From Acholeplasma hippikon (GTDB lineage: Bacteria; Bacillota_I; Bacilli_A; Acholeplasmatales; Acholeplasmataceae): 64,000 nucleotides of DNA. Below are positions 24,698 through 34,402 of this stretch, piece after piece (positions within the stretch are counted from its first letter, which is position 1; each line of letters opens with the position of its first letter). The stretch is from NCBI RefSeq assembly GCF_900660755.1, contig NZ_LR215050.1, forward strand, positions 434,001 to 498,000. The letters are read 5' to 3'. The notes beneath the pieces are model-generated. The model was not told where the DNA came from, did no database searches, and was given only the letters and a program-made list of their open reading frames with translations. The position numbers were made by a program, and so were the translations under genes.

Positions 24698-27600
24698 ATC
24701 ATTGACTTCTGCTTGTTTAATCAATTCTCTAATTTGTTTTATTTCTTTATTTGAATTAGTATACCAATTTGATTCAAAAACATGATATAAATTCCAATTT
24801 CTAGATTTTAAGAATTTATCTTGATGAATTAAATCACGTCTTGCATTTGGACTATCTACATTTAAATCACATACTAAACCTAATAAATATCCATTATTTT
24901 GTTTACTTTTAACTGCTAAGTTTATTTTATGCTTACCAATTCCAACTTCACTATCAACTTTATAACCTATTTTTTCAATTCTATTTTTGATTTCTTCAGA
25001 CATTAAGTTTTTTAATGCTTCTTGGGTTTTTACTTCGGTCTGATATAGTTGGTTTAAGACTTCTTTTGTCATCTCATGATTTCTATTTGATACAAAATAA
25101 CAATATCGCATGAAGTCTTTTAAAAGCTTTGGCCCAGTTGAAGTTAAATCATCAACTTTAAATTCTTCTGGATATAAACTTGAAACAAAATATATCTTCT
25201 TTTTTGCACGAGTAATTGCAACATTTAATCTATTTTGCCCGCCTTCATGGTTCAACCATCCAAATCGACGCATCAATCTTCCATCTTTACTTTTTGCATA
25301 ACCCATTGAAAAGATAATAATGTCTCTTTCATCACCTTGAACATTTTCAATATTTTTAATAAATAAAGATGTATCTTCATTATCATCTTTTCTAAACATC
25401 TCTTGTTCAAATTGTTTTTGATAAATACCTTTTTTAAAGAGTTCTTTATCAATTAAATTTTCAATCGCATCACGCTGTGAGCTATTAAAAGTAATAATTC
25501 CAATTGATTCATTATGCTTTCTTTCATTAAATATCTTTTTAACTAAATCAACTACTGCTTTAGCTTCGGACATATTCTTTCTAGCATCAAAAGTAGCATT
25601 CTTTACATAAACATACTCAATTGGTGGTTCACTACTTGGTGTTTGGTTAGGTGAAACAATTAATTTTGCATCATAGAATGCATGATTACTAAATGCTATC
25701 AATTCTTCATATTGACTTCTATAATGGTAATTTAATAACGTTTCTTTAAAACGATATCTTGCTAAATCTAGTAAACTTTTGGCATCAAGGGATACATCTT
25801 TTAAAACATCATCCTCAAAAAGTTCATCTTCATCTTCAACCCTTCCAACACCTAAATTTGATGGTCTTAATTGTTTTGGATCACCTGCAACCACAACTTT
25901 TTTGGCGCGATAGATTGATGGAATTCCTTTTTCAACATACATTTGACTTGCCTCATCAAAGATGACTAAGTCAAACATACCATGTTCTAAAGGAAGAACT
26001 GCTGATACAACCTCTGGTGTCATCATCCATAAACGAATATGGTTTTTCACCTCAACTAAATAGGTATCAATAAATGTTTTCACACTTGGTTTTTGATTAG
26101 ATTCTAAAATACGTTTTATATCCATAATACGTCTTGTATTAGAAAATGCCAATGCTTGTTTATAAAGTTCCATCTCAAAAGACTCAATAGATAACTGACG
26201 CTTTTCTTCCATTAATACTTCTAATGCTTCAGCCTTTTCTTTATACTCATTTATTACATATAAATGTTTTTGATTGTCAGCAATAAATTTTTCTAAATAG
26301 CCTGAATAGAATGAATCGAAAATATATTTTCTTAGTTTAGTAATATCATCAATTTCTTTAAACATTGGTTCATTTATAATCATCTTTAAAAACATTTTTT
26401 GTTCAAATGTTAAAAGATTAAATTGATAAAAGTACTTATCTAAACTTGATAGGTTTTCTTTAATATATTGATGTAAACTATCATCCTTAATTAAAGTTTT
26501 TAAATATATATTATCCAATGATTTCTTTTTAGTTAAGAAGTTTAAAATCATTCTATTTTCAGTTATAAATGACTTTATGAAGCGTTTCTTACCAAAGAAG
26601 GTTTTATATTGAAGTTCATGTTTAAAGTTTTCGTAGCGTTCGTCAAAACTTTTAAATTCAACCTTGCTGCTTCTTGAAATTTTAGTCTCTAATTTCAATA
26701 TCCAAGGATACTTAAAATAGACTTTTGCTAGTTCTAGATACTTTTTAAGGTGCTGGTCTGTATCAAAGACTTTCTCTAAAGAATCAATCAATTTAAAACT
26801 TAATTTAGAATAATACTTCATAAAAGTTTGATGTACAACTTTTGGTGTCAAATTTAAAATAACATCTTTATCTTTAATATATCTTTCAAACAATTTATGA
26901 AGTGGCACATCGTCTATTTTTGATTCATATAATAACTTTAATGAATGATCCATGTCAGCTATTATTGATTTGATTTTTTGATCAAGAGCATAAACATCAT
27001 TGTTAAGTGTTCTAACAGGAGGTTCCGGCTCTAAGAATCTCTTTAATTTATAATAAAAGTCTTGCTTATTTTCAGCATCATCAATAAACATTGCGTATTT
27101 GCTGACTTTTTTTAATCGTGAGTAAATCACATCTAAAGCGACCTTCTTCTCAGAAACAACTAATACATTTTCTCCTTTTAATACAGAAGAAGCAATTAAT
27201 GAAGTAATTGTTTGACTTTTACCTGTTCCAGGTGGCCCCCAAATCACTACCTTCTTTTCTTCATTTAACATTTCTACAACTTTTTCTTGTGAGAAATTCA
27301 AGTCATTTATATAAGTTATTTTTTGCTCATCAATAGGTTCTTTATTGACTTGAAGATTTAAACTCTTCTCTTTTTGAAAGAGATTAGTTTCATCAATTAA
27401 TCCTTCTAAAAGATCATTATATTTATTTTGAGATAAAATAGTTTCTATGTCTTTTTGAATGGATGATGAATAAAGTTTAAAGCGAGACAATGTAACATAG
27501 TGTTTTAAAATAAAACGTTTCTTATCAACAACTTTTGTAAAGTCATCTTTTAATTCATTTTTAAATGAAGTGAGTAATTCAGTATCCTCTACTTCAATTT

Positions 27601-28414
27601 TAATTCCATGCTTTTCATAATAAGGGATAACAATTTCTTTAAGTATTTTATCGTTATACACTTCAATATGTGGCATTTCAGAATCTAATTTACTTCTTTC
27701 AATCTTACTTGATAGTAAGACTAAATCTCTATTAAAAATAATGTCACGGTCATTGTCTTTTTTTATTGTAAAAGTTTTTAAAGTTCTTTCTAATTTAACC
27801 GGAAAATATAAAAGTGGTGCCTTAATCGGAAATTTTTCTTTAGTAAAATACCCTTCAACAAACGGATAGATAATATATAAGTTATACGCCCCAGTTTCTC
27901 TAAAAGTTTTATTTACTTCTCTGTATAATTTCGTTAGATGGGTGTTTAAGCTTTCCTCAGTTAGTCCCAGTTTTAAATTTTTAACTCTAGCATTTGATAA
28001 AAATTCAATAATTTCTTCTTTATTGGATAAGTTAAATAAATCAAAACTATGTATTTGTTCAATTTTACCTACATATAGATTTGGGTTTGATTTTGAAATA
28101 TCAGCTAAACGGTCTTTATAATGGTGTAATACTTGATATGCTGATTTAGATACTTTAACAGATTGAGTGTTTTTTTCTTGGTATGATTTTATAACTTCTA
28201 AGAAACGTTGTGCATAGATTGTTAAAAAATCACTGTCTAAACCTCCAACAGCTTGGAAATCAGTGATTTTAACGGGTTTTTTATCTGCCATTTCTTTTAG
28301 TGCTAAATCTGTACAAACTTCTGTTTTAGTTAAGGTTAGTGCTTCTTGTTCTAAACGAATTTCATCCCTTAACTTGTCTAATGCATCTAATAGATCATTT
28401 TTTCTTAGTGCCAT
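24692..28414 (-). CDS. Large SF1 helicase with degenerate Vsr-like C-terminal domain
   Basis: 1,240 residues. An N-terminal DUF4011-like region (about 1-370) precedes an SF1 (Upf1/Dna2-like) motor: Walker A WGPPGTGKSQ (about 393-402), Walker B VIFDEASQM (about 816), motif III AGDPKQLRPS (about 843) and motif VI NVAITRAKKK (about 1066). The last 120 residues match the Vsr/MTES_1575 nuclease layout, but the expected I-D-L-A-V Asp is Asn (INLAV) and the usual E-C-D Glu is Val (LGLVCDL), so cleavage activity looks lost. I start at ATG 28414, 7 bases from AGGTGG. DUF4011-helicase-Vsr proteins occur in anti-phage systems; a defence role here is inferred, as no partner genes are adjacent. Confidence 0.85.
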   Translation of the reverse strand: MALRKNDLLDALDKLRDEIRLEQEALTLTKTEVCTDLALKEMADKKPVKITDFQAVGGLDSDFLTIYAQRFLEVIKSYQEKNTQSVKVSKSAYQVLHHYKDRLADISKSNPNLYVGKIEQIHSFDLFNLSNKEEIIEFLSNARVKNLKLGLTEESLNTHLTKLYREVNKTFRETGAYNLYIIYPFVEGYFTKEKFPIKAPLLYFPVKLERTLKTFTIKKDNDRDIIFNRDLVLLSSKIERSKLDSEMPHIEVYNDKILKEIVIPYYEKHGIKIEVEDTELLTSFKNELKDDFTKVVDKKRFILKHYVTLSRFKLYSSSIQKDIETILSQNKYNDLLEGLIDETNLFQKEKSLNLQVNKEPIDEQKITYINDLNFSQEKVVEMLNEEKKVVIWGPPGTGKSQTITSLIASSVLKGENVLVVSEKKVALDVIYSRLKKVSKYAMFIDDAENKQDFYYKLKRFLEPEPPVRTLNNDVYALDQKIKSIIADMDHSLKLLYESKIDDVPLHKLFERYIKDKDVILNLTPKVVHQTFMKYYSKLSFKLIDSLEKVFDTDQHLKKYLELAKVYFKYPWILKLETKISRSSKVEFKSFDERYENFKHELQYKTFFGKKRFIKSFITENRMILNFLTKKKSLDNIYLKTLIKDDSLHQYIKENLSSLDKYFYQFNLLTFEQKMFLKMIINEPMFKEIDDITKLRKYIFDSFYSGYLEKFIADNQKHLYVINEYKEKAEALEVLMEEKRQLSIESFEMELYKQALAFSNTRRIMDIKRILESNQKPSVKTFIDTYLVEVKNHIRLWMMTPEVVSAVLPLEHGMFDLVIFDEASQMYVEKGIPSIYRAKKVVVAGDPKQLRPSNLGVGRVEDEDELFEDDVLKDVSLDAKSLLDLARYRFKETLLNYHYRSQYEELIAFSNHAFYDAKLIVSPNQTPSSEPPIEYVYVKNATFDARKNMSEAKAVVDLVKKIFNERKHNESIGIITFNSSQRDAIENLIDKELFKKGIYQKQFEQEMFRKDDNEDTSLFIKNIENVQGDERDIIIFSMGYAKSKDGRLMRRFGWLNHEGGQNRLNVAITRAKKKIYFVSSLYPEEFKVDDLTSTGPKLLKDFMRYCYFVSNRNHEMTKEVLNQLYQTEVKTQEALKNLMSEEIKNRIEKIGYKVDSEVGIGKHKINLAVKSKQNNGYLLGLVCDLNVDSPNARRDLIHQDKFLKSRNWNLYHVFESNWYTNSNKEIKQIRELIKQAEVNDK

Positions 28415-28912
28415 TTTCATCCCACCTTCTAGATATATCATAACATGATAATAGAATATATGACAGTTTAGTTAATATAGTTTTTATAAAAATTAATTGA
28501 CCTTAGCGCATATTAATCACTAAGTATAAACGATTTTAATCCATGTTATTTTCAAATTTATTTTATATGTAATCGTGATGTGGTTATAAAGAATACTTAT
28601 CATTAGATTTTTTAATGTTATTAATTAGTTTTTATTTTTTTAAAATCTTATTTTACGTGTTTTTTTCATCAACCATTTTCATTAATCATTCTGTTTTTTT
28701 CATTAAGATTATCTTTTATAAAATCTAGTAAAACAATCTAAAAATACTTACATAAGAGCGTTTTTTATCTATTATTATTCATTTTATTTTTGTTGATAAT
28801 CAATTTATTTATTACCTTATTTTCATTTCTTTCACACTTTTTTCATTTTTATTATATATTAATTGATATATATATAAGAGCGTGCTACAATCAAAATATA
28901 CGAGGTGAATAT
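28415..28912. other. Divergent intergenic region of about 500 bases
   Basis: Very AT-rich spacer between the helicase (minus) and the PII-like gene (plus), which are divergently transcribed. I see no gene. It contains the plus-strand promoter at 28863 and a 10-base direct repeat ATAAGAGCGT at about 28753 and 28874, the second copy lying inside the promoter spacer. The helicase promoter must lie near 28440-28500, but no clear boxes were found. Confidence 0.6.
28863..28891 (+). promoter_or_regulatory. Promoter of the PII-like/antiporter operon
   Basis: TTGATA (-35) and TACAAT (-10) with a 17-base spacer that includes ATAAGAGCGT, a decamer repeated about 121 bases upstream. The ribosome binding site GAGGTG is at 28902-28907, so the leader would be only about 15 bases. 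Confidence 0.7.
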
Positions 28913-29260
28913 ATGATGAAATTATTAGTTTTTATCTTAAACAATACAGACAAATTAGATGGTCTTGTAAAGGAATTCGCAAAAAACGAATTAACTGGTG
29001 CAACCATTATTAAATCGTCTGGCGTTGCTCAAAGATTATTAGATTCAAACGACGAAACACTAAGTACAATTGTGGGATCTTTAAAAAAGATTTTAAGTCG
29101 TGAAAATGTTCCAAACAACACTATATTAATGGTATTAAAAGAAGAAAGGGTATCAAAAGTCGTCGAAATTATCGAATCTGTCGTTGGTGATTTATCAAAT
29201 CCGAATACCGGGATTGTATTTACTTTACCAATCGACTTTGTAAAAGGTCTAAAGTATTAA
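28913..29260 (+). CDS. PII-like signalling protein next to an antiporter
   Basis: A 115-residue protein (ATG 28913 or the adjacent ATG 28916, each within reach of GAGGTG; earlier in-frame starts lie upstream of the promoter). The pattern of a first strand KLLVFILNN, the GATIIKSSGVAQ turn, a flexible middle with SLKKILSRENVP, then TILMVL, and the ending GIVFTLPIDFVKGL fits the ferredoxin-like PII trimer, closest to the unclassified 'P-II family' proteins of Clostridia. Residues that would mark the uridylylated T-loop Tyr of GlnB are absent. The gene ends one base before a CPA2 antiporter, so it probably senses a nucleotide and gates that transporter; this is inference. Confidence 0.75.
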   Translation: MMKLLVFILNNTDKLDGLVKEFAKNELTGATIIKSSGVAQRLLDSNDETLSTIVGSLKKILSRENVPNNTILMVLKEERVSKVVEIIESVVGDLSNPNTGIVFTLPIDFVKGLKY

Positions 29261-29261
29261 A

Positions 29262-30497
29262 ATGAACACTCTGTTGTATCTCTCTATTATCTTGATTACT
29301 GGCTTGTTATTCGGAAAACTAGCCAAAGCATTTAAACTACCTAACGTAACTGGTTATATCGTTGGTGGTATCTTAGTAGTTCCAGTTATTGGACTCTTTG
29401 GAATTCATATTATTCCTGAAGAAGGAATTGAAGAATTAAAAATCATTTCTCAAATTGCACTTGGATTTATTGCATTTGCAATTGGAACAGAATTTAAATT
29501 AGATTATTTTAAAAAGGTTGGTACACAACCAATTATTATTGCAATTTTTGAATCATTATTAGCAATCCTTGTCGTTTTCGGTTTATTAACATTATTCGGA
29601 GAACTAGGAATCATTAAGGATTTTGATTTTAGTTTTGCATTAGTATTATCAGCTATTGCTGCTGCTACTGCTCCTGCTGCCACAATTATGGTTATTAAAC
29701 AATATAAGGCAAAAGGTGATGTTACTGAAAACTTACTATCTGTTGTTGCAATTGATGATGCAACTGCAATTATCTTCTTTGGTATCTTTGCAGCTATTGC
29801 ACAAGCAATTGGTAATACAGGTGGTGAAACATCTCTTGGTTTAAGTATCGCAAAACCATTCTTAGAAATCTTATCAAGTTTAGGTGTTGGTTTTGTTGCT
29901 GGTTTAATTTTACACTACGGAATTAAATGGTTTACTGGTCGTGGTAACCGTATCAGTTTAGTACTTGCAATGATTTTCTTAGTTGCTTCAATGTCTATGG
30001 TATTTAAGCAATTATTTGGTGAATTTGAATTTTCTCCATTATTAGCATGTATGATGATGGGCGCCGTATTCACAAATATGGCTAAGGAAGATGCATTTGA
30101 TATCGTCATGTACTTAGTTGACCGTATTAATCCACCAATATTCATTTTATTCTTCGTTTTAAGTGGTATGGAGCTTAATTTATCTGTGCTAACTACAGTA
30201 GGATTAATCGGTATCATTTACATTGTGGGTAGAGTCATTGGTAAAGTTTTAGGTGCTAGACTTGGTGCAGAAATCAGTAAAGCACCTGAAAATGTTAAAA
30301 AATACATTGGTTGGGGCCTTGTTCCACAAGCCGGGGTTGCAATTGGTTTAACTATTGTAGCTGAATCAATCGTTCCACACTATGCACCACAAATTAAAGC
30401 AGTTATCTTAGCAGCCACATTCATTTATGAATTATTTGGTCCGCTAATTACTAAGACAAGTTTAAAGGCTGCTGGCGAAATTGCTGCAGACAAATAA
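29262..30497 (+). CDS. CPA2-type cation:proton antiporter
   Basis: A 411-residue membrane protein, about 12-13 helices, similar to the antiporter at 4499: LAKAFKLPNVTGYIVGGIL, IGTEFKLDYFKKVG, AAATAPAATIMV and VAIDDATAIIFFG (with the conserved ion-binding Asp pair region). It has no soluble RCK domain. The missing regulatory domain may be replaced in trans by the PII-like protein encoded one base upstream, whose stop nearly touches this ATG. Na+ or K+ exchange for protons is likely; the ion cannot be told from sequence. Confidence 0.87.
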   Translation: MNTLLYLSIILITGLLFGKLAKAFKLPNVTGYIVGGILVVPVIGLFGIHIIPEEGIEELKIISQIALGFIAFAIGTEFKLDYFKKVGTQPIIIAIFESLLAILVVFGLLTLFGELGIIKDFDFSFALVLSAIAAATAPAATIMVIKQYKAKGDVTENLLSVVAIDDATAIIFFGIFAAIAQAIGNTGGETSLGLSIAKPFLEILSSLGVGFVAGLILHYGIKWFTGRGNRISLVLAMIFLVASMSMVFKQLFGEFEFSPLLACMMMGAVFTNMAKEDAFDIVMYLVDRINPPIFILFFVLSGMELNLSVLTTVGLIGIIYIVGRVIGKVLGARLGAEISKAPENVKKYIGWGLVPQAGVAIGLTIVAESIVPHYAPQIKAVILAATFIYELFGPLITKTSLKAAGEIAADK

Positions 30498-30555
30498 TCT
30501 CGTTTTTATCGATTCATCACTGTTTCACTCAAGTAAATCATTATATTAAAAAAAG

Positions 30556-30579
30556 AAATCACTTCTTTCGAAGTGATTT
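30556..30579. terminator. Bidirectional terminator between convergent units
   Basis: A perfect 10-bp stem (AAATCACTTC / GAAGTGATTT) with a TTTC loop, A-rich on one side and T-rich on the other. It lies between the antiporter (plus) and the GPH symporter (minus), so it can end both transcripts. Confidence 0.9.
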
Positions 30580-30589
30580 TTTTATCTAT

Positions 30590-32065
30590 TTACTTATCTA
30601 TAGATTCTTTTCGTTCTTTAAGTTCTAATATGATTTTGTCATACATTACTTTATCTATCTTATAAAATTTCATATAAACAAAATATGCAAGCCCAATACA
30701 AATCATCGGGAATATAATCATAGATAATCGTAAGAATAATGTCATACTATCCGTTATATTCATTGAAATGAAATTTCTTGCAAAATTCATTCTTTGTTCT
30801 GCTGGTAACAATTGAATTGCATCACTTGACATTAAATCCGCCAATGGCTTGATGACTTTTTCATTTAAACCAGAAAAAATCAATGTACCTGAAACAAGTA
30901 ATGTTTGAATGGATGTTGCCATCTTTACAACTAATGGATTAATTGAAAAAACCACACTTTCATTTCTCGTACCTAATTTCCATTGTCCATATTCAATAGT
31001 ATCAGCTAATAAAACTAAAACTAAAACTTGTACAAACCCTTCTCCAAAAAATAAGAAGAATCCCCCAATACCAATTGTAATCATATTTTGAGGCAATAGA
31101 TATTTACTTGACATTAAAAGAAGATATCCAAATGTCATTAAAATCATTGAAAATGTAAAGAGTTGTTTTCGTGTATACTTCGTTACAACTTTAGGGAATA
31201 TTAATAAAGCTAGAACAGTACTCACTGCAAGAATAACTGAAAATAATGTAAATTCTATACCACCGTACTTGTTATAATCATATTCAAAGAAATAAATACC
31301 TAAGGCTGTTGTTGTAAAATATCCTATATTAAATAACAAAATTGCAACAATAATAACAACTAATTGATCGTTTTTAAAGATAATTCTAAACATATCTTTA
31401 AGTGTTGTTTTCGGTTGATTTTCATCTGCAATTGGATTCTTCTTTTCTTTAACACTAAAGAATAATATCATTTGTGAAACCAAGAAGACAATTGCACATA
31501 CTAATGCAATCATGAAAAATCCACGTTTAGGACCTCCAGGGAAGTTTGGATAAATCACAGGAACTAGTGCAATTGTTGCAAACATCCCAATACTTGCAAA
31601 TATTCTTGCTAATGAGCCAATACTTTCACGTTCTTTTTGATTTGTTGAAAAAGATGGATACATTGCCCAGTATGCAATGTCATTTGCTGTATAAGAAATT
31701 TCTACTAATAAATACAATATTGTAAAAACAATAATAAACGGTACGCCTCTTAATCCAAAATCTTGGAATAACAGGAAAATAAATACTGAGGCAGTTAATG
31801 CCCCTGCTGCTATCCAAGGTCTAAATTTTCCTAATTTAGATTTTGTATTGTCAATTAAAATCCCCATCATTGGATCATTTACAGCATCCCAAATTCTTGA
31901 TAAGGCAATTATCACTGAGATAGCACCTAATTCAAAGTTACTTAAACCAATAGCACTCGTTAAAAATACTAATAAATATGTACTATAAAGTGTATAAATC
32001 AAATCTCTACCCATACCAGTCATGCTATAGGTTAATTTAGTTTTTAGGCTGATTTTTTCATTCAT
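30590..32065 (-). CDS. GPH family sugar:cation symporter (MelB-like)
   Basis: A 491-residue transporter with 12 membrane helices of the glycoside-pentoside-hexuronide family in the MFS superfamily. The diagnostic NDPMMGILIDNTKSKLGKFRPW at about residues 63-84 (given in part: NDPMMGILIDN and GKFRPW), with conserved Asp residues for cation coupling, is clear. It probably imports a glucoside for the GH3 and GH13 enzymes encoded just upstream; its ATG overlaps the GH3 gene by 8 bases. Confidence 0.88.
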   Translation of the reverse strand: MNEKISLKTKLTYSMTGMGRDLIYTLYSTYLLVFLTSAIGLSNFELGAISVIIALSRIWDAVNDPMMGILIDNTKSKLGKFRPWIAAGALTASVFIFLLFQDFGLRGVPFIIVFTILYLLVEISYTANDIAYWAMYPSFSTNQKERESIGSLARIFASIGMFATIALVPVIYPNFPGGPKRGFFMIALVCAIVFLVSQMILFFSVKEKKNPIADENQPKTTLKDMFRIIFKNDQLVVIIVAILLFNIGYFTTTALGIYFFEYDYNKYGGIEFTLFSVILAVSTVLALLIFPKVVTKYTRKQLFTFSMILMTFGYLLLMSSKYLLPQNMITIGIGGFFLFFGEGFVQVLVLVLLADTIEYGQWKLGTRNESVVFSINPLVVKMATSIQTLLVSGTLIFSGLNEKVIKPLADLMSSDAIQLLPAEQRMNFARNFISMNITDSMTLFLRLSMIIFPMICIGLAYFVYMKFYKIDKVMYDKIILELKERKESIDK

Positions 32066-34394
32066 GCTTTAAATCCTTTTGTCCCCTTTTAATTTTCTTT
32101 ATTCCTTTTAATAATTTGTTACTTGCTAAATCAGCAATGCCTTCTACCATTTCAAAGTTTAGTACACTAGAACCAAATGATGCTAACGATCTTAGTGGCA
32201 TTTCAAGTAATGAATTTTCTACAATTTGTCTCATCCAACTTTGTTTACTATCTGAAATTTGTTTCGTTGCCTCTTTAATGATGTAATTAACAACTCTTCT
32301 ACCCATAAAAGTACCTTTTAATGCAAATAATGGTGTTGAAAGATCAAATGGTTTTTTATAAATGATATTTTTAGGCGGTAAATCATGATTAAATAGTTTA
32401 CTAAAATTTTCTTTTTTATATAATTTCCATGGCTCATGATATGTCACTTCAAATGTTTTATTTCCTTCTAAATTAATATCAAATGCATGTATCACATCAT
32501 CAACATTTTTACTAATATTTAATTTATAATTCCCAGTTTCTGTTACAAATTTGTTTGTAGTTACATCATAAAATGTTAAATTTTGTTTATAAACTTTAAT
32601 TTCTACTAATTTTTCTTTTTGTTTTTTTATTTCTACCTTATCAAAAGCAACCAACTCTTTTTTAGGTCTAAAAATACCCGATTTAATTGTTTCTAAGTAA
32701 ACTTGAATAACTTCCTTAGCATCCATTTCTGATTCATTCTTAATTTTCATTGATAATAAATAAAATGTATCATGTGCTTCAATCTTAAAGTCATCATATG
32801 TTAATTTAGAATAACTTAATCCATATCCAAACGGATAATTTACTTTTATGTTAAACGAACTATATTTTCTGTAGCCAACAAAGATTGATTCATCATAATA
32901 GACTGAGGCATTATCATAACCAATTTTTGGCACATCATTTAAATTTTCTATCCATGTTTCAGGTAATCTACCAGATGGATTAGATTCTCCTATAAGTGTT
33001 TTTAAAATAGCATGTGCGCCACCTTCACCTGGAAGATATGCTAAAAGTATTCCTTTAGCATAATCTTTATAACTCGTGTCAACAACTGACCCAGTTAATA
33101 AGACAACAACAATATTTTGATTTACTTTATAAAGTTCCTTTAATAAATCAACTTGCGTTTTTGGTAAATTAATTGTCTTTCGATCAATACCTTCAGTTTC
33201 TAGTCTTTCGGGTAAACCCATTAGATAAATTACTTGATCTGATTCTTTAGCTTTTTTACATGCGTCTTCAAATAATAATGGACTCTTACCATCATGATCC
33301 AGTTCATATCCTAAACTTAGTTTAGCATGCTCAAAATAAGATTGGTATATTTCATTAATTTGATCCACTCGATAAGGATTGATATGTGAACTTCCGCCAC
33401 CTTGAGTTCTTATATTTTCAATAAAACCACCAATAATGACTGTTTTTTTATGATTACTTAAGGGTAAAATATTGTCATTTTTTAATAAAACCATTGATTC
33501 TAAAGCTATTTTAATAGCTAGCTCGTGATCTACTTCAAAATCGGTTTCTATTTTTTCATTTATTTGATACTTATTAATCATCTCAATGATTCTATTAGTG
33601 GATTCATCAATATAATTAACTAAATCTGGCTGATCACTTAGACTATCTTTAACAATTTTTGAATAATATCCTTTTGAACTAGGCATTTCTAAGTCTGTTC
33701 CTTCTTTTAATGCATTCAGGCGATTATCAATTGCACCCCAGTCACTTACCACAACACCTTTATAACCCCATTCGTTTCTTAAGAGATTATTAATAATTGG
33801 ATGTTCTGTACCATAATATCCATTGATTTTATTGTAACTTGCCATAATTGATGCTGGCTTTTCTTTTATAACTCGCTTAAAAGCTTTTAAATATATTTCA
33901 TGTAGTGCACGCTCATCAACTACAGTATTTATAAATAATCTATTTGTTTCCTGATTATTAGCAAAAAAATGTTTAACAGATGTACCAATACGATTTGATT
34001 CAACTCCTCTAACATAACTAGATGCTAATTCACCAGTTAAATAGGGATCTTCTGAAAAGTATTCAAAATTTCTTCCACAAAGTGGTGTTCTTTTTATGTT
34101 TATACCTGGCCCTAAGACCATATTTACTTCTTGGCTTTTGGCCTGATTAGCAAGTGCATTACCTAATTTTTCTAATAAGTTTCTATCAAAACTTGAGGCC
34201 AGTAAGGATGCTGTAGGAAAAAGCGTTGCAACCTCACTACCATTAATACCTAAATTATCACCATGACTTAATTGTTTTCTAAGTCCATGTGGACCATCTG
34301 CCATCATAAACTTTGATAACTTATTAAAATGCTTCGTATGCCATACATCTAACCCTTCAAGTAATTCTATTTTTTCATCTAATGTAAGTTCCAT
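32058..34394 (-). CDS. Glycoside hydrolase family 3 (beta-glucosidase-like)
   Basis: A 778-residue cytoplasmic enzyme. The GH3 barrel shows MADGPHGLR, the substrate-binding KHFFANNQE (about residue 143), and the nucleophile Asp in GVVVSDWGAI (about residue 218). The alpha/beta sandwich with GGGSSH and the C-terminal fibronectin-type domain (VIQVYL onward) are present, and about 130 further residues follow. No signal peptide. It should cleave beta-linked glucosides or xylosides. It is the middle gene of GH13-GH3-GPH, nine bases from the GH13 gene. Confidence 0.88.
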   Translation of the reverse strand: MELTLDEKIELLEGLDVWHTKHFNKLSKFMMADGPHGLRKQLSHGDNLGINGSEVATLFPTASLLASSFDRNLLEKLGNALANQAKSQEVNMVLGPGINIKRTPLCGRNFEYFSEDPYLTGELASSYVRGVESNRIGTSVKHFFANNQETNRLFINTVVDERALHEIYLKAFKRVIKEKPASIMASYNKINGYYGTEHPIINNLLRNEWGYKGVVVSDWGAIDNRLNALKEGTDLEMPSSKGYYSKIVKDSLSDQPDLVNYIDESTNRIIEMINKYQINEKIETDFEVDHELAIKIALESMVLLKNDNILPLSNHKKTVIIGGFIENIRTQGGGSSHINPYRVDQINEIYQSYFEHAKLSLGYELDHDGKSPLLFEDACKKAKESDQVIYLMGLPERLETEGIDRKTINLPKTQVDLLKELYKVNQNIVVVLLTGSVVDTSYKDYAKGILLAYLPGEGGAHAILKTLIGESNPSGRLPETWIENLNDVPKIGYDNASVYYDESIFVGYRKYSSFNIKVNYPFGYGLSYSKLTYDDFKIEAHDTFYLLSMKIKNESEMDAKEVIQVYLETIKSGIFRPKKELVAFDKVEIKKQKEKLVEIKVYKQNLTFYDVTTNKFVTETGNYKLNISKNVDDVIHAFDINLEGNKTFEVTYHEPWKLYKKENFSKLFNHDLPPKNIIYKKPFDLSTPLFALKGTFMGRRVVNYIIKEATKQISDSKQSWMRQIVENSLLEMPLRSLASFGSSVLNFEMVEGIADLASNKLLKGIKKIKRGQKDLKHE

Positions 34395-34402
34395 TTTTTC
34401 AC

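Noticed and set aside
28415..28912. Possible riboswitch or small RNA in the divergent spacer
   Set aside because: The region is nearly all A/T with no stable GC-containing stems or known consensus segments.
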